Positions 19,336 through 28,534 of a stretch of DNA of 64,000 nucleotides are shown in pieces; within the stretch, counting starts at the first letter, position 1; every line of letters starts with the position of its first letter. The DNA lies in assembly GCF_023146395.1 (NCBI RefSeq), contig NZ_JAGLCD010000006.1:121809-185808 (forward strand), in the 5' to 3' direction. The DNA comes from Aeromicrobium sp. (GTDB taxonomy: Bacteria > Actinomycetota > Actinomycetes > Propionibacteriales > Nocardioidaceae). The notes beneath the pieces were generated by a model. It was not told where the DNA came from. It ran no database searches and saw only the letters and a program-made list of their open reading frames with translations. Made by a program: the position numbers and the translations under genes.

Positions 19336-19407
19336 GGGCGATTGGCGCAGTGGTAGCGCGCTTCGTTCACACCGAAGAGGTCACTGGTTCGAACCCAGTA
19401 TCGCCCA
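19336..19407 (+). tRNA. tRNA-Val(CAC)
   Basis: GGGCGAT acceptor, CTTCG TTCACAC CGAAG anticodon arm. Confidence 0.95.
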
Positions 19408-19416
19408 CCGCTGAGG

Positions 19417-19447
19417 AGCCCCGGACGGCCAGCAGGCCTCCGGGGCT
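19417..19447 (+). terminator. Terminator-like hairpin after tRNA-Val(CAC)
   Basis: AGCCCCGGA / TCCGGGGCT perfect 9-bp stem, weak U tract. Confidence 0.65.
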
Positions 19448-19462
19448 TCTCGCGTTCAGGCC

Positions 19463-19966
19463 TCAGGCCAGGCGTGCCGAGGCGTCCCGGTTGACCTCGG
19501 CGATGACCGCACTCGTGAAGGCGTCGGCGAGTGCGGCGTCGTCGCGCAGCGAGGCGGGGAAGCACGGCACCGCGATCGAGCTGCCGTCGACACTCAACCG
19601 TGCGGTCGTCTGGATCGTGAACTCGCTGCCGAGCTCGGACCGCCCGGTCGAGGTGCCGTCGAGCTCCAGGACGGCGCCGTCGATCGGGATCGACTGGACC
19701 GTGACGTCGTCGGGGGTGCCGCTCAAGGGGTCCTCCCAGGGCCCCGTGCCCGTCGCCACGACCCTGACGAGGCGTTTCGGCAGCAGCGCCGTGTAGGCCA
19801 CGCTGGATCCGCCGTCGGGCAGATCGGCGCGTTCGCCGAACTCGGCGATCACGTTGCCGCCCTGGGTGGCTGCGAAGAACGGCAGCCAAACCGCGTGCGG
19901 CGGGATTCGAATGCCCTGGTTGAGCCGCCGCAGTCGATCTCTGACGCTGTCGCCCGCGATGTTCAC
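19463..19966 (-). CDS. hypothetical protein
   Basis: 167 aa ORF with coding character. Confidence 0.7.
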   Translation of the reverse strand: MNIAGDSVRDRLRRLNQGIRIPPHAVWLPFFAATQGGNVIAEFGERADLPDGGSSVAYTALLPKRLVRVVATGTGPWEDPLSGTPDDVTVQSIPIDGAVLELDGTSTGRSELGSEFTIQTTARLSVDGSSIAVPCFPASLRDDAALADAFTSAVIAEVNRDASARLA

Positions 19967-20045
19967 ATGCTGCCCTTCTGTCGTGCCGGAGATCCTTGAG
20001 GGTATCGGCGGGGGCTGCCCCCGGTGCTCCGTGCATCATGGGCGC

Positions 20046-20420
20046 ATGCGTCCCCTCGTCGTCGGTGTTCTGGCCTGTCTCCCGCTGCTGTCCGCCTGCG
20101 GCGGCAACGGCGTCGAGTCGGCGCGGGCGGCGGCGACCGAGCTGGGCTGCGAGGACGTCCAGGAGGACGAGGTCGTGGGGTCCGACGAGACGCTCACCTG
20201 CACCGTCGACGGCAACAGCTACCGGATCGCCTGGTTCGCCGATCGCGAGAGCCGCGACCTCTACCGCACGGCCGCCGAGAACGTGAAGGAGTACTTCGAG
20301 GACGCCGGGGAGGACCCGCCGGGCGAGTCCGGCGTGGTCTTCGGCGACAACTGGGGCGTGGAGTGCCTCGACACCTCGTGCGACGAGGTCCTCGAGGTCC
20401 TCGGCGGCGAGCGGATCTAG
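20046..20420 (+). CDS. putative lipoprotein
   Basis: Signal peptide with lipobox LLSAC-GG. Confidence 0.8.
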   Translation: MRPLVVGVLACLPLLSACGGNGVESARAAATELGCEDVQEDEVVGSDETLTCTVDGNSYRIAWFADRESRDLYRTAAENVKEYFEDAGEDPPGESGVVFGDNWGVECLDTSCDEVLEVLGGERI

Positions 20421-20463
20421 CCTGACCCCCACCCCGGACGTGCGCCGACGAGGTCGTCGGGTC

Positions 20464-20577
20464 ATGGTGGAGGGCATGAAGACGTGGCACCGCCTTCGCG
20501 GACATCAGCTCGGCGCCGCCTCCGTGCTGGGCGTGACGCACTGGACGTGCTCCTGCGGGCGGCGCTGGCTGCCCTAG
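20464..20577 (+). CDS. possible 37-aa small protein ending HWTCSCGRRWLP
   Basis: ATG...TAG: MVEGMKTWHRLRGHQLGAASVLGVTHWTCSCGRRWLP; not in ORF track (size cut-off). Confidence 0.45.
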   Translation: MVEGMKTWHRLRGHQLGAASVLGVTHWTCSCGRRWLP

Positions 20578-21213
20578 CTAGCGCGTCCCGAAGAACAGGC
20601 GGAACCGCTGGACCGTGAGGGTCAGCAGTGGCTTGCGGCCTGCGAGGAAGGCGAGTGGGCCGGCGGTGTCGAAGGTCCAGAAGCCCTTCCCGGTCCCGAG
20701 GCGTGCTGATCCCGTCACGGGCGACACCAGCAGCGCCCCCGCGCGGTCCTGGGCGATCCGGAAGCCCAGCGGCAGGCGGAACGGCAGGGCCCGCCACCGC
20801 GCGAGCGTCAGCGTGCCGATGCCGCGGGCGGTGTAGGCGCGATTCGTGACCCGCTCGAACTCCGCGAGGTGCTTGGGGATCGCCCAGAGGTCGCGGCCGC
20901 CCGCCATCGACGCGGGGGAGTCGACCCAGATGTGCGTGATCGAGACCCGGGGACGCCAGCCGTCGAGCACGAGCTGGGTCGCCATGATCTCGTCGTACGT
21001 CAGTGGGCTCGGGTCGTCGTAGCGGAAGAACGCCGCGCCCACGAGCACCCGCCCGAAGATCCGGATCTGGCGTGATCGGGGATGGTGCGGCGGGGGAGCG
21101 GACCGCCGCGGGACCAGCCAGACGCCGACCTGCGCGTGACCGTGGAGGTCCCACGGCTCGGGCGGGTAGGCGAGGTTCTCGCCCGCGCTGGCTGCGGGAT
21201 CGCTCAGGTCCAT
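20578..21213 (-). CDS. acetoacetate decarboxylase-like family protein
   Basis: 211 aa; ITHIWVDSPASMAGGRDLWAIPKHLAEFE pattern. Confidence 0.75.
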   Translation of the reverse strand: MDLSDPAASAGENLAYPPEPWDLHGHAQVGVWLVPRRSAPPPHHPRSRQIRIFGRVLVGAAFFRYDDPSPLTYDEIMATQLVLDGWRPRVSITHIWVDSPASMAGGRDLWAIPKHLAEFERVTNRAYTARGIGTLTLARWRALPFRLPLGFRIAQDRAGALLVSPVTGSARLGTGKGFWTFDTAGPLAFLAGRKPLLTLTVQRFRLFFGTR

Positions 21214-22625
21214 GCGAAGTGCTCCGGGGTCAGGTGGCGGGTCGCTCGTTCGAACGGCTTGGTCGAGCCGGGCCAGTTGGACGTGATGCGCCCCGAGGGG
21301 TGGCGGTACCAGTTGTCGCACTGCCCCCAGACCGACAGCGCGAGCCGCTCCTGCACGCGCTCGTCGAACTCGCGCTCGGCCTCCTCGGTGACCTCGACGG
21401 TCTCCCACGATCCGGCCCGCAGACGGTCCAGGACCTGGCGCATGTGCCGCGCCTGCGCCTCGAGCATGTAGATGATCGAGCCGCCACCGAGGTTGGTGTT
21501 GGGCCCGTACGAGACGAACAGGTTCGGGAAGCCCGGGACGTACATCCCGAGGTAGGCGTGGGCGCCGTCGGCCCACTGGGCCGCGAGCTTGCGCCCACCG
21601 ACGCCCGTGATGTCGATCGAGTCGAGGAAGTCCTGGGCGTCGAAGCCGGTTCCGTAGACGATGACGTCGGCCTCGTGCACCCGGCCGTCGGCCGTCTCGA
21701 GGCCCGCGGGGGTCACCCGCGTGATGGCGGCCGGCTCGAGCGTGACGTCGGGGCGGTTCACGGTCGGGTAGAAGTTGTTCGAGAACAGGATGCGCTTGCA
21801 GCCCAGCGGGTAGTCCGGGGTGAGCGCCGCCCGGGTCTGGGGATCGGTGACCGACCGCTTCAGGTGCCAGTCGCACACCTTCGCGATCGCGCGACCGGTG
21901 CGCGTGCCGAGGTCCAGCCCGCGCGAGAACTGCTCGCCGAAGAACCACCAGAGGCCGCGCTCGTAGGGAATCACCTGACGCCACCAGCGGGGGATCGCGC
22001 TGTCGGGCTTGGGGAAGATGTGGTTGGCCGACCGCTGGAACAGCGTGAGGTGCTCCGCCTGCTCGGCGAGGTGGGGCGCGTACTGGATCGCGCTCGCGCC
22101 GACCCCGACCGCCGCGACCCGCTGGCCGGTCAGGTCGAGGTCGTGACGCCACTCGGCGGAGTGGAACTGCTCGCCCTGGAAGTCCTCGATGCCGGGGATG
22201 GGCGGCAGCTTGGGGCGGGAGAGCTGGCCGACGGCGCTGATCAGGATGTCGACCCGCTCGCTCGTGCCGCCCGCGAACCCGACCTCCCACTGCCGGTCGT
22301 CCTCGATCCAGTGGGCCGAGACGATCTCGTGGTCGAACCGCACGAGCGGGGTCACCCCGAACTCGTCGGCGGTGCGGCGCAGGTAGTCGAGGATCTCGGC
22401 CTGGAGCGCGTAGCGGCGGCTCCAGTCCTTGTTGACGTTGAACGAGAACGAGTACAGCGGCGAGGGAACGTCGCAGCCCGCGCCGGGGTAGGTGTTGTCG
22501 CGCCACACCCCGCCGAGCTCGGACGATCGCTCCCAGAGGCGCACGTCGTCGTGCCCGTGGCGGGTCAGCTCGACGGCCGTGGCGATGGCGCCGAAGCCCG
22601 AGCCGATGATCCCGATCGAGGTCAT
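21204..22625 (-). CDS. FAD-dependent monooxygenase (Baeyer-Villiger/FMO type)
   Basis: IGIIGSGFGAIATAVEL...FQGEQFHSAEWR (FxGxxxHxxxW-like)...VGVGASAIQ. Confidence 0.9.
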   Translation of the reverse strand: MTSIGIIGSGFGAIATAVELTRHGHDDVRLWERSSELGGVWRDNTYPGAGCDVPSPLYSFSFNVNKDWSRRYALQAEILDYLRRTADEFGVTPLVRFDHEIVSAHWIEDDRQWEVGFAGGTSERVDILISAVGQLSRPKLPPIPGIEDFQGEQFHSAEWRHDLDLTGQRVAAVGVGASAIQYAPHLAEQAEHLTLFQRSANHIFPKPDSAIPRWWRQVIPYERGLWWFFGEQFSRGLDLGTRTGRAIAKVCDWHLKRSVTDPQTRAALTPDYPLGCKRILFSNNFYPTVNRPDVTLEPAAITRVTPAGLETADGRVHEADVIVYGTGFDAQDFLDSIDITGVGGRKLAAQWADGAHAYLGMYVPGFPNLFVSYGPNTNLGGGSIIYMLEAQARHMRQVLDRLRAGSWETVEVTEEAEREFDERVQERLALSVWGQCDNWYRHPSGRITSNWPGSTKPFERATRHLTPEHFAWT

Positions 22626-23227
22626 GAGGTCTTCTCCTTGGTGGCGAACAGCAGGACGGTCTCGGTGAGCAGCTCGAGCGCCTCGTCGCGCGTGAGCATC
22701 TCGCGCTGGAGCCACTCACGGCAGACGGACTTCACGAGGGCCGCCGTGGCGCGCAGGCGCGCCCGCAGGTGCGGGTCGTCGGGCAGTCCGATCGCATCGA
22801 GCGTGAGGCGGGCCGCGTGGTCGTCGGCCTCGTCGACCACGACCTGCAGGTCGGAGTCGCCATGCAGGTTCGCCGCGCCCGAGACGCTCACCCAGGCGTG
22901 CCCGTAGGTCTCGGCGGCCTGGAGGATCCAGTCCATCGTGAGCCGCACGCGCTCGGCCAGGGGCAGATGCGACAGGTCGGGCAGCTCCGACTCCGGCATC
23001 CGGATCGAGGACCGCATGACCTCGATGAACAGGTCTCGCTTGGACCCGAAGTAGTGGTTGATCAGTCCGCGCGCGACACCGGCGGCTGCGGCGAGCTCGG
23101 CGGTCGACACGTCGTTGAACGCGCGGGCCAGGTAGAGCGGGCGCACGGCGTCGATGATCTGGCGGCGGCGGGCGTCCGGGTCGAGTCGGCTGCGGGCGGG
23201 CGCCGGTGCGGGTGGGGTCACGAACAC
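22622..23227 (-). CDS. TetR family transcriptional regulator (possible alternative GTG start at 23221)
   Basis: RRQIIDAVRPLYLARAFNDVSTAELAAAAGVARGLINHYFGSKRDLF HTH. Confidence 0.93.
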   Translation of the reverse strand: MFVTPPAPAPARSRLDPDARRRQIIDAVRPLYLARAFNDVSTAELAAAAGVARGLINHYFGSKRDLFIEVMRSSIRMPESELPDLSHLPLAERVRLTMDWILQAAETYGHAWVSVSGAANLHGDSDLQVVVDEADDHAARLTLDAIGLPDDPHLRARLRATAALVKSVCREWLQREMLTRDEALELLTETVLLFATKEKTS

Positions 23228-23241
23228 CAGTGTGGCGAGAC

Positions 23242-23260
23242 TATTGGCATAGTGTCAATA
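23242..23260. promoter_or_regulatory. Putative TetR operator TATTGGCATAGTGTCAATA
   Basis: Near-perfect palindrome between divergent TetR and GMC genes, overlapping both -35 elements. Confidence 0.7.
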
Positions 23261-23280
23261 GCGCGTGTAACCTGCCCCAC

Positions 23281-25002
23281 ATGGGCGAGAAGAGCGAGCA
23301 GTTCGACTACGACGTCGTGGTGGTGGGATCCGGCTTCGGCGGCAGCGTCACGGCGCTGCGCCTGACCGAGAAGGGATATCGCGTCGGGGTCATGGAGGCC
23401 GGCCGGCGCTTCGCCGACGACGAGTTCCCCGAGACCTCCTGGAAGGTGCGCCGCTACCTCTGGGCCCCGTGGGCGCGCTGTTTCGGCATCATGCGCATCA
23501 CGCTGCTGAAGGACGTGCTGATCACGAGCGGCACCGGCGTCGGCGGCGGCTCGCTCGTGTACGCCAACACGCTCTACGAGCCGCTCGAGCCGTTCTACGC
23601 CGACCCGCACTGGGCCCACATCACCGACTGGCGCGACGAGCTCGCCCCGCACTACGCGCAGGCCAAGAAGATGCTGGGCGTCACGACCTACCCCGGACGC
23701 ACGCCGGCCGACGACCTGGTCGAGCAGCTGGCGCGCGACTACGGCGTCGGTGAGACGTTCCACCCCACCGACGTGGGCGTCCTGTTCGGCGACGAGCCCG
23801 GCGCGAATCTCGGTGACCCGTTCTTCGGCGGCGCCGGCCCCGATCGCAACGCCTGCCTCGACTGCGGAGCCTGCATGACCGGATGCCGGCACAACGCCAA
23901 GAACACGCTCGTCAAGAACTACCTCTACCTCGCGGAGAAGAACGGCGCCGACATCCACGCGCTGACGACGGTGCACGACGTGCGTCCGCTCGAGCGGGGT
24001 GGCTACGAGGTCCGGACCCGGCGCACCGGCAGTCCGCTACGGCGCAAGACCTTCACGGCCGAGCAGGTCGTGTTCGCCGGCAACGCGCTGAGCACCCAGG
24101 ATCTCCTGCACCGGCTCAAGGAGCGGTCCCTGCCCCACCTGTCGGACCGGATCGGCGCGCTGAGCCGCACGAACTCCGAGGCGGTCCTGTCGGCCCGCTC
24201 GACCGCGAAGGACGCCGACTACACCGAGGGCGTCGCCATCACCTCGTCGTTCCACCCCGATGCCGTGACCCACGTCGAGCCCGTGCGCTACGGACGCGGC
24301 TCGGGGGCGCTCAGCCTCATGAACATGGCGCTCCCGGACCGTCCGGGCCCCGGGGGGCGCCTGCGTGCCGTGCTGCGGGGCTACCGCCTGCTCGGGATGC
24401 GGGGCACGTGGCGGATGCACTCGCCGCGGCGCTGGGCCGAGCAGTCGATCGTCATCCTGGTCATGCAGTCGGTCGACAACTCGATCACGACGTTCCGCCG
24501 GCGAGGCCTGTTCGGCACGCGCCTCTCGAGCCGTCAGGGTGCTGGCGAGCCGAACCCCGACTGGATCCCCGTGGCCGACCGGGTCTCGAAGGACGTCGCC
24601 GCGGCCATCGGCGGTCATCCCGGCAGCTCGGTCGGCGAGCTCGTGGGGGTGCCGCTCACGGCGCACTTCATCGGCGGCTGCGTGATCGGCGAGAGCGCCG
24701 AGACCGGGGTCATCGACCCCTACCAGAGGGTGCACGGCTACGACGGGCTCCACGTCGCCGACGGCTCGGCGATCTCGGCCAACCTGGGCGTCAACCCGTC
24801 GCTCACGATCACGGCCCAGGCCGAGCGCGCGATGTCGTTCTGGCCCAACAAGGGCGAGGCCGACCAGCGACCTGCGCCCGGTCAGCCGTACCGTCGTCTC
24901 GACGCCGTGGCCCCCGTGGCGCCTGCGGTGCCCGCGGGTGCGCCCGCCGCGCTCCTGCTGCCCATGCCGAAGGTGCGACCGGCCGACACCGCCGACGTCT
25001 GA
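23281..25002 (+). CDS. GMC family oxidoreductase (cholesterol oxidase-like) with internal CxxCGxCxxGC motif
   Basis: YDVVVVGSGFGGSVTALRLTEKGYRVGVMEAG...CLDCGACMTGCRHNAKNTLVKNYLYLAEKNGA...HVADGSAISANLGVNPSLTITAQAER. Confidence 0.93.
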   Translation: MGEKSEQFDYDVVVVGSGFGGSVTALRLTEKGYRVGVMEAGRRFADDEFPETSWKVRRYLWAPWARCFGIMRITLLKDVLITSGTGVGGGSLVYANTLYEPLEPFYADPHWAHITDWRDELAPHYAQAKKMLGVTTYPGRTPADDLVEQLARDYGVGETFHPTDVGVLFGDEPGANLGDPFFGGAGPDRNACLDCGACMTGCRHNAKNTLVKNYLYLAEKNGADIHALTTVHDVRPLERGGYEVRTRRTGSPLRRKTFTAEQVVFAGNALSTQDLLHRLKERSLPHLSDRIGALSRTNSEAVLSARSTAKDADYTEGVAITSSFHPDAVTHVEPVRYGRGSGALSLMNMALPDRPGPGGRLRAVLRGYRLLGMRGTWRMHSPRRWAEQSIVILVMQSVDNSITTFRRRGLFGTRLSSRQGAGEPNPDWIPVADRVSKDVAAAIGGHPGSSVGELVGVPLTAHFIGGCVIGESAETGVIDPYQRVHGYDGLHVADGSAISANLGVNPSLTITAQAERAMSFWPNKGEADQRPAPGQPYRRLDAVAPVAPAVPAGAPAALLLPMPKVRPADTADV

Positions 25003-25149
25003 CGCGGCTCCGGCTCCGCGCCGGCCTCGTTCGGCCCGTGGACGGTGGCGGCGACGGGACCGATTCCGCCGATCAGTGGTCACGGCTAGGGTGGCGGTCA
25101 AGAGCGCTGCCCAGCCGTGGGGGTGGCCGGATCGAGCAAGGAGTTCGGC

Positions 25150-27123
25150 ATGTCCGTGAACGTCGTCGTCAATGGTGAGGCCCGGGTCGTCGATCCTGGG
25201 ACCAAGGCCTGGCAGCTGTTCAGCGAGACGCCCGACGTCATCGCCGCCCGCATCGACGGGGAGCTGCGCGACCTGGCGACCGACCTGGTCGACGGGCAGA
25301 GCGTCGAGCCGGTCGACATCGCCTCGCCCGATGGTCTCGACATCCTGCGGCACTCCACGGCCCACGTCATGGCGCAGGCCGTGCAGGAGCTCTTCCCGCA
25401 CGCGAAGCTCGGCATCGGCCCGCCGATCACCGACGGCTTCTACTACGACTTCGACGTCCCGGAGCCGTTCGTGCCCGAGGATCTCGAGAAGATCGAGACC
25501 CGGATGCGCAAGATCGTCAAGGAGGGCCAGAAGTTCTCCCGTCGCGAGATCGACGACGACGCCGCCCGCGCCGAGCTCGCCGAGGAGCCGTACAAGATCG
25601 AGCTCATCGGCCTGAAGTCCTCGGCAGGGGACGCCGCCGAGGGGGCCAGCGTCGAGGTCGGTGACGGCGGCCTCAGCATCTACGACAACCTCAAGCGCGA
25701 CGGGTCCTTGGCTTGGAAGGATCTCTGCCGGGGCCCGCACCTGCCCACCACCAAGCGCATCCCGGCGTTCAAGCTCATGCGCTCGGCGGCGGCGTACTGG
25801 CGCGGCAACGAGAAGAACAAGCAGCTCCAGCGCCTGTACGGCACCGCGTGGCCCAGCAAGGAGGCGCTGGAGGAGCACCTCCACCGCATCGAGGAGGCGC
25901 AGCGCCGCGACCACCGCCGTCTCGGCACCGAGCTCGACCTCTACAGCTTCCCCGACGAGATCGGCTCGGGCCTGCCGGTCTTCCATCCCAAGGGTGGCGT
26001 CATCAAGCGCGAGATGGAGGACTACGTCCGTCGCCGCCACATCGAGGAGGGCTTCGAGTACGTCGGCACACCGCACGTCTCGCGTGAGGAGCTGTTCTAC
26101 ACCTCGGGTCACCTGCCCTACTACGGCGAGAACATGTTCCCCCCGCTGGACCTCGACGGGCAGCCGTACCGCCTCAAGGCGATGAACTGCCCCATGCACA
26201 ACCTGATCTTCCGGTCGCGCCAGCGCTCGTACCGCGAGCTGCCGCTGCGCCTGTTCGAGTTCGGGCACGTGTACCGCAACGAGAAGTCGGGCGTGATCCA
26301 CGGCCTGACCCGCGTGCGGGGCTTCGCGCAGGACGACTCGCACTCCTACGTCACCCCGGAGCAGGCGCCCGACGAGATCCGCCACCTCCTGGGGTTCGTG
26401 CTGAGCCTGCTGCGCGACTTCGGGATGGACGACTTCTACCTCGAGCTCTCGACCCGCGACGACTCCAAGCCCGACAAGTTCATCGGCTCCGACGAGGACT
26501 GGGCCACCGCGACCCAGGTGCTCGAAGACGTCTGCCTCGAGACCGGGCTCGAGCTCGTGCCCGATCCCGGCGGAGCGGCGTACTACGGGCCGAAGGTGTC
26601 GGTGCAGGCGCGCGACGCGATCGGTCGCACCTGGCAGATGTCGACGATCCAGTACGACTTCAACATGCCCTCGACCGAGCGGTTCAATCTCGAGTACGTC
26701 GCCGCCGACGGGTCACGGCAGCAGCCGGTCATGATCCACTCGGCCAAGTTCGGCTCGATCGAGCGGTTCATGGGCGTGCTCGTGGAGCACTACGCGGGCG
26801 CCTTCCCTCCGTGGCTCGCGCCGGTCCAGGCGGTCGGCATCCCGGTCGCGGAGCGGCACACCGAGCACCTGCGGGCGCTGGGGGAGCGACTCACGGCCGC
26901 CGGCATCCGCTTCGAGCTCGACGAGTCCGACGAGCGGATGCAGAAGAAGATCCGCAACGCCCAGACCCAGAAGGTGCCGTTCATGCTCCTCGCGGGCGAC
27001 CACGACGTCGAGGGCGGGGCGGTCTCGTTCCGCTTCCGCAGCGGCGAGCAGGAGAACGGCGTCCCGCTCGATGAGGCCGTCGCCCGCATCGTCGCCGCGG
27101 TGGAGTCCCGTAGCCAGGTCTGA
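25150..27123 (+). CDS. thrS: threonyl-tRNA synthetase
   Basis: TGS domain; [48 protein letters not shown]. Confidence 0.98.
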   Translation: MSVNVVVNGEARVVDPGTKAWQLFSETPDVIAARIDGELRDLATDLVDGQSVEPVDIASPDGLDILRHSTAHVMAQAVQELFPHAKLGIGPPITDGFYYDFDVPEPFVPEDLEKIETRMRKIVKEGQKFSRREIDDDAARAELAEEPYKIELIGLKSSAGDAAEGASVEVGDGGLSIYDNLKRDGSLAWKDLCRGPHLPTTKRIPAFKLMRSAAAYWRGNEKNKQLQRLYGTAWPSKEALEEHLHRIEEAQRRDHRRLGTELDLYSFPDEIGSGLPVFHPKGGVIKREMEDYVRRRHIEEGFEYVGTPHVSREELFYTSGHLPYYGENMFPPLDLDGQPYRLKAMNCPMHNLIFRSRQRSYRELPLRLFEFGHVYRNEKSGVIHGLTRVRGFAQDDSHSYVTPEQAPDEIRHLLGFVLSLLRDFGMDDFYLELSTRDDSKPDKFIGSDEDWATATQVLEDVCLETGLELVPDPGGAAYYGPKVSVQARDAIGRTWQMSTIQYDFNMPSTERFNLEYVAADGSRQQPVMIHSAKFGSIERFMGVLVEHYAGAFPPWLAPVQAVGIPVAERHTEHLRALGERLTAAGIRFELDESDERMQKKIRNAQTQKVPFMLLAGDHDVEGGAVSFRFRSGEQENGVPLDEAVARIVAAVESRSQV

Positions 27124-27129
27124 CGAACT

Positions 27130-27177
27130 GAACCTGAGGGGTTGCGGGTGTCCCGGCACCCGCAACCCCTCAGGTTC
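27130..27177. repeat. Perfect 21-bp inverted repeat (GAACCTGAGGGGTTGCGGGTG-tcccgg-CACCCGCAACCCCTCAGGTTC)
   Basis: Direct reading; starts 6 nt after thrS stop. Confidence 0.95.
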
Positions 27178-27207
27178 GGCCGTCGAGCACGCACTAGGGT
27201 GGCCGAC

Positions 27208-27753
27208 GTGACCGAGGGACCAGACCGCCTGCAACGGCTGTACACGCCGTATCGCATGTCGTACGTGCGCGGTGAGGAGTCCGAGGCCGACGCGGGTGAA
27301 CTCGCGCTCGCTGAGGGCGCCGACCCGTCCTGCCCGTTCTGCCGGATCGCGGCCGGGGGCGCACAGTCCGAGCTCGTCGTCCACCGGGGCGACGCGTGCT
27401 TCGTCGTGCTCAACCTGTACCCGTACAACCCCGGTCACCTGATGGTCGTGCCGAACCGGCACGTCGCCGACTACACCGACCTGACCGCGCAGGAGACGGC
27501 GGAGGTCGCCGCGTTGAGCCAGCACGCCCTACGGGCGATCCGACGCGTGTCGCAGCCGCACGGCTTCAACCTCGGCCTCAACCTCGGGGGTGTCGCGGGC
27601 GGCTCGCTGTCGCAGCACCTCCACCAGCACGTCGTCCCGCGATGGTCGGGCGATGCCAACTTCATGACCGTGCTGGGCCAGACCAAGACGCTGCCCCAGC
27701 TGCTCGAGGACACGCGCGACCTGCTCGCGGCGGCGTGGTCCGACGACGCCTGA
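27208..27753 (+). CDS. HIT family protein (GTG start)
   Basis: CPFCRIAAGG...HLMVVPNRHVADY...SQHLHQHVVPRW. Confidence 0.95.
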   Translation: MTEGPDRLQRLYTPYRMSYVRGEESEADAGELALAEGADPSCPFCRIAAGGAQSELVVHRGDACFVVLNLYPYNPGHLMVVPNRHVADYTDLTAQETAEVAALSQHALRAIRRVSQPHGFNLGLNLGGVAGGSLSQHLHQHVVPRWSGDANFMTVLGQTKTLPQLLEDTRDLLAAAWSDDA

Positions 27754-27786
27754 GCCCACCCTCGATGTCCGGGGAGGACACCGCAC

Positions 27787-28422
27787 ATGCTCGAACGCTT
27801 CCGCCAGTTCTGGACCAACGTCTGGGCGCCCTTGGCGAACCTCCTGCTCAAGTGGGGCGTCAAGCCCGATCACGTCACGATCGTCGGCACGGCCGGTGTC
27901 GTGTTCGGTGCCCTGTTCTTCTTCCCGCGCGGTGAGCTGTTCTGGGGCGTCATGTTCATCACGGCGTTCGTGTTCAGCGACATCATGGACGGCTACATGG
28001 CGCGCCAGTCCGGCCAGTCGAGCAAGTGGGGCGCGTTCCTGGACTCGACGCTCGACCGGGTCGGCGACGCGGCGATCTTCGGGGGTCTGGCGATCTACTA
28101 CGTCTCGGTACACGCCGAGGCCGACCTGGGGGAGGTGCGCTGGTACTTCTACCTGAGCCTGGCGTGCCTCGTGCTGGGCAGCCTCACGTCCTACGCGCGG
28201 GCGCGGGCCGAGAGCCTCGGGATGCAGGCCAAGGGCGGCATCGCCGAGCGTGCCGACCGTCTCGTGGCGATCCTGGTCATGACCGGCTTCAACGGCCTCC
28301 TGGGCTGGGACTTCCTGACCGAGATCACGTTGTGGGCCCTGGCGCTCGCGAGCCTCGTGACGGTCTTCCAGCGCATGGCGATCGTGCACCGTCAGGCGGT
28401 GCTGGACCCCGGCCTGGACTGA
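27787..28422 (+). CDS. pgsA: CDP-alcohol phosphatidyltransferase (phosphatidylinositol phosphate synthase-like)
   Basis: SDIMDGYMARQSGQSSKWGAFLDSTLDRVGD CDP-AP motif; thrS-HIT-pgsA synteny. Confidence 0.92.
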   Translation: MLERFRQFWTNVWAPLANLLLKWGVKPDHVTIVGTAGVVFGALFFFPRGELFWGVMFITAFVFSDIMDGYMARQSGQSSKWGAFLDSTLDRVGDAAIFGGLAIYYVSVHAEADLGEVRWYFYLSLACLVLGSLTSYARARAESLGMQAKGGIAERADRLVAILVMTGFNGLLGWDFLTEITLWALALASLVTVFQRMAIVHRQAVLDPGLD

Positions 28423-28482
28423 GCGACGCCGGCCCGTGTGACTCATCGGCGCAGGTCAGGGGCCAGGAGTCGCCGACAGGAT

Positions 28483-28509
28483 CTATGTGCCATTGGCGTT
28501 GACACATAG
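28483..28509. promoter_or_regulatory. 27-bp imperfect palindrome CTATGTGCCA-ttggcgt-TGACACATAG overlapping a TTGACA -35
   Basis: Direct reading; TTGACA (28499-28504), 18 nt, CATACT (28523-28528), 6 nt, ATG 28535. Confidence 0.65.
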
Positions 28510-28534
28510 CCGCTGGCCTGCCCATACTCGGGGT

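Noticed and set aside
25086-25149. T-box riboswitch upstream of thrS
   Set aside because: Short ~50-nt leader after TAGGGT; no specifier stem, T-box sequence or terminator/antiterminator visible.
24037-26385. Antisense 782-aa ORF opposite the GMC oxidoreductase and thrS
   Set aside because: Shadow ORF caused by GC-rich third positions; spans two real genes.
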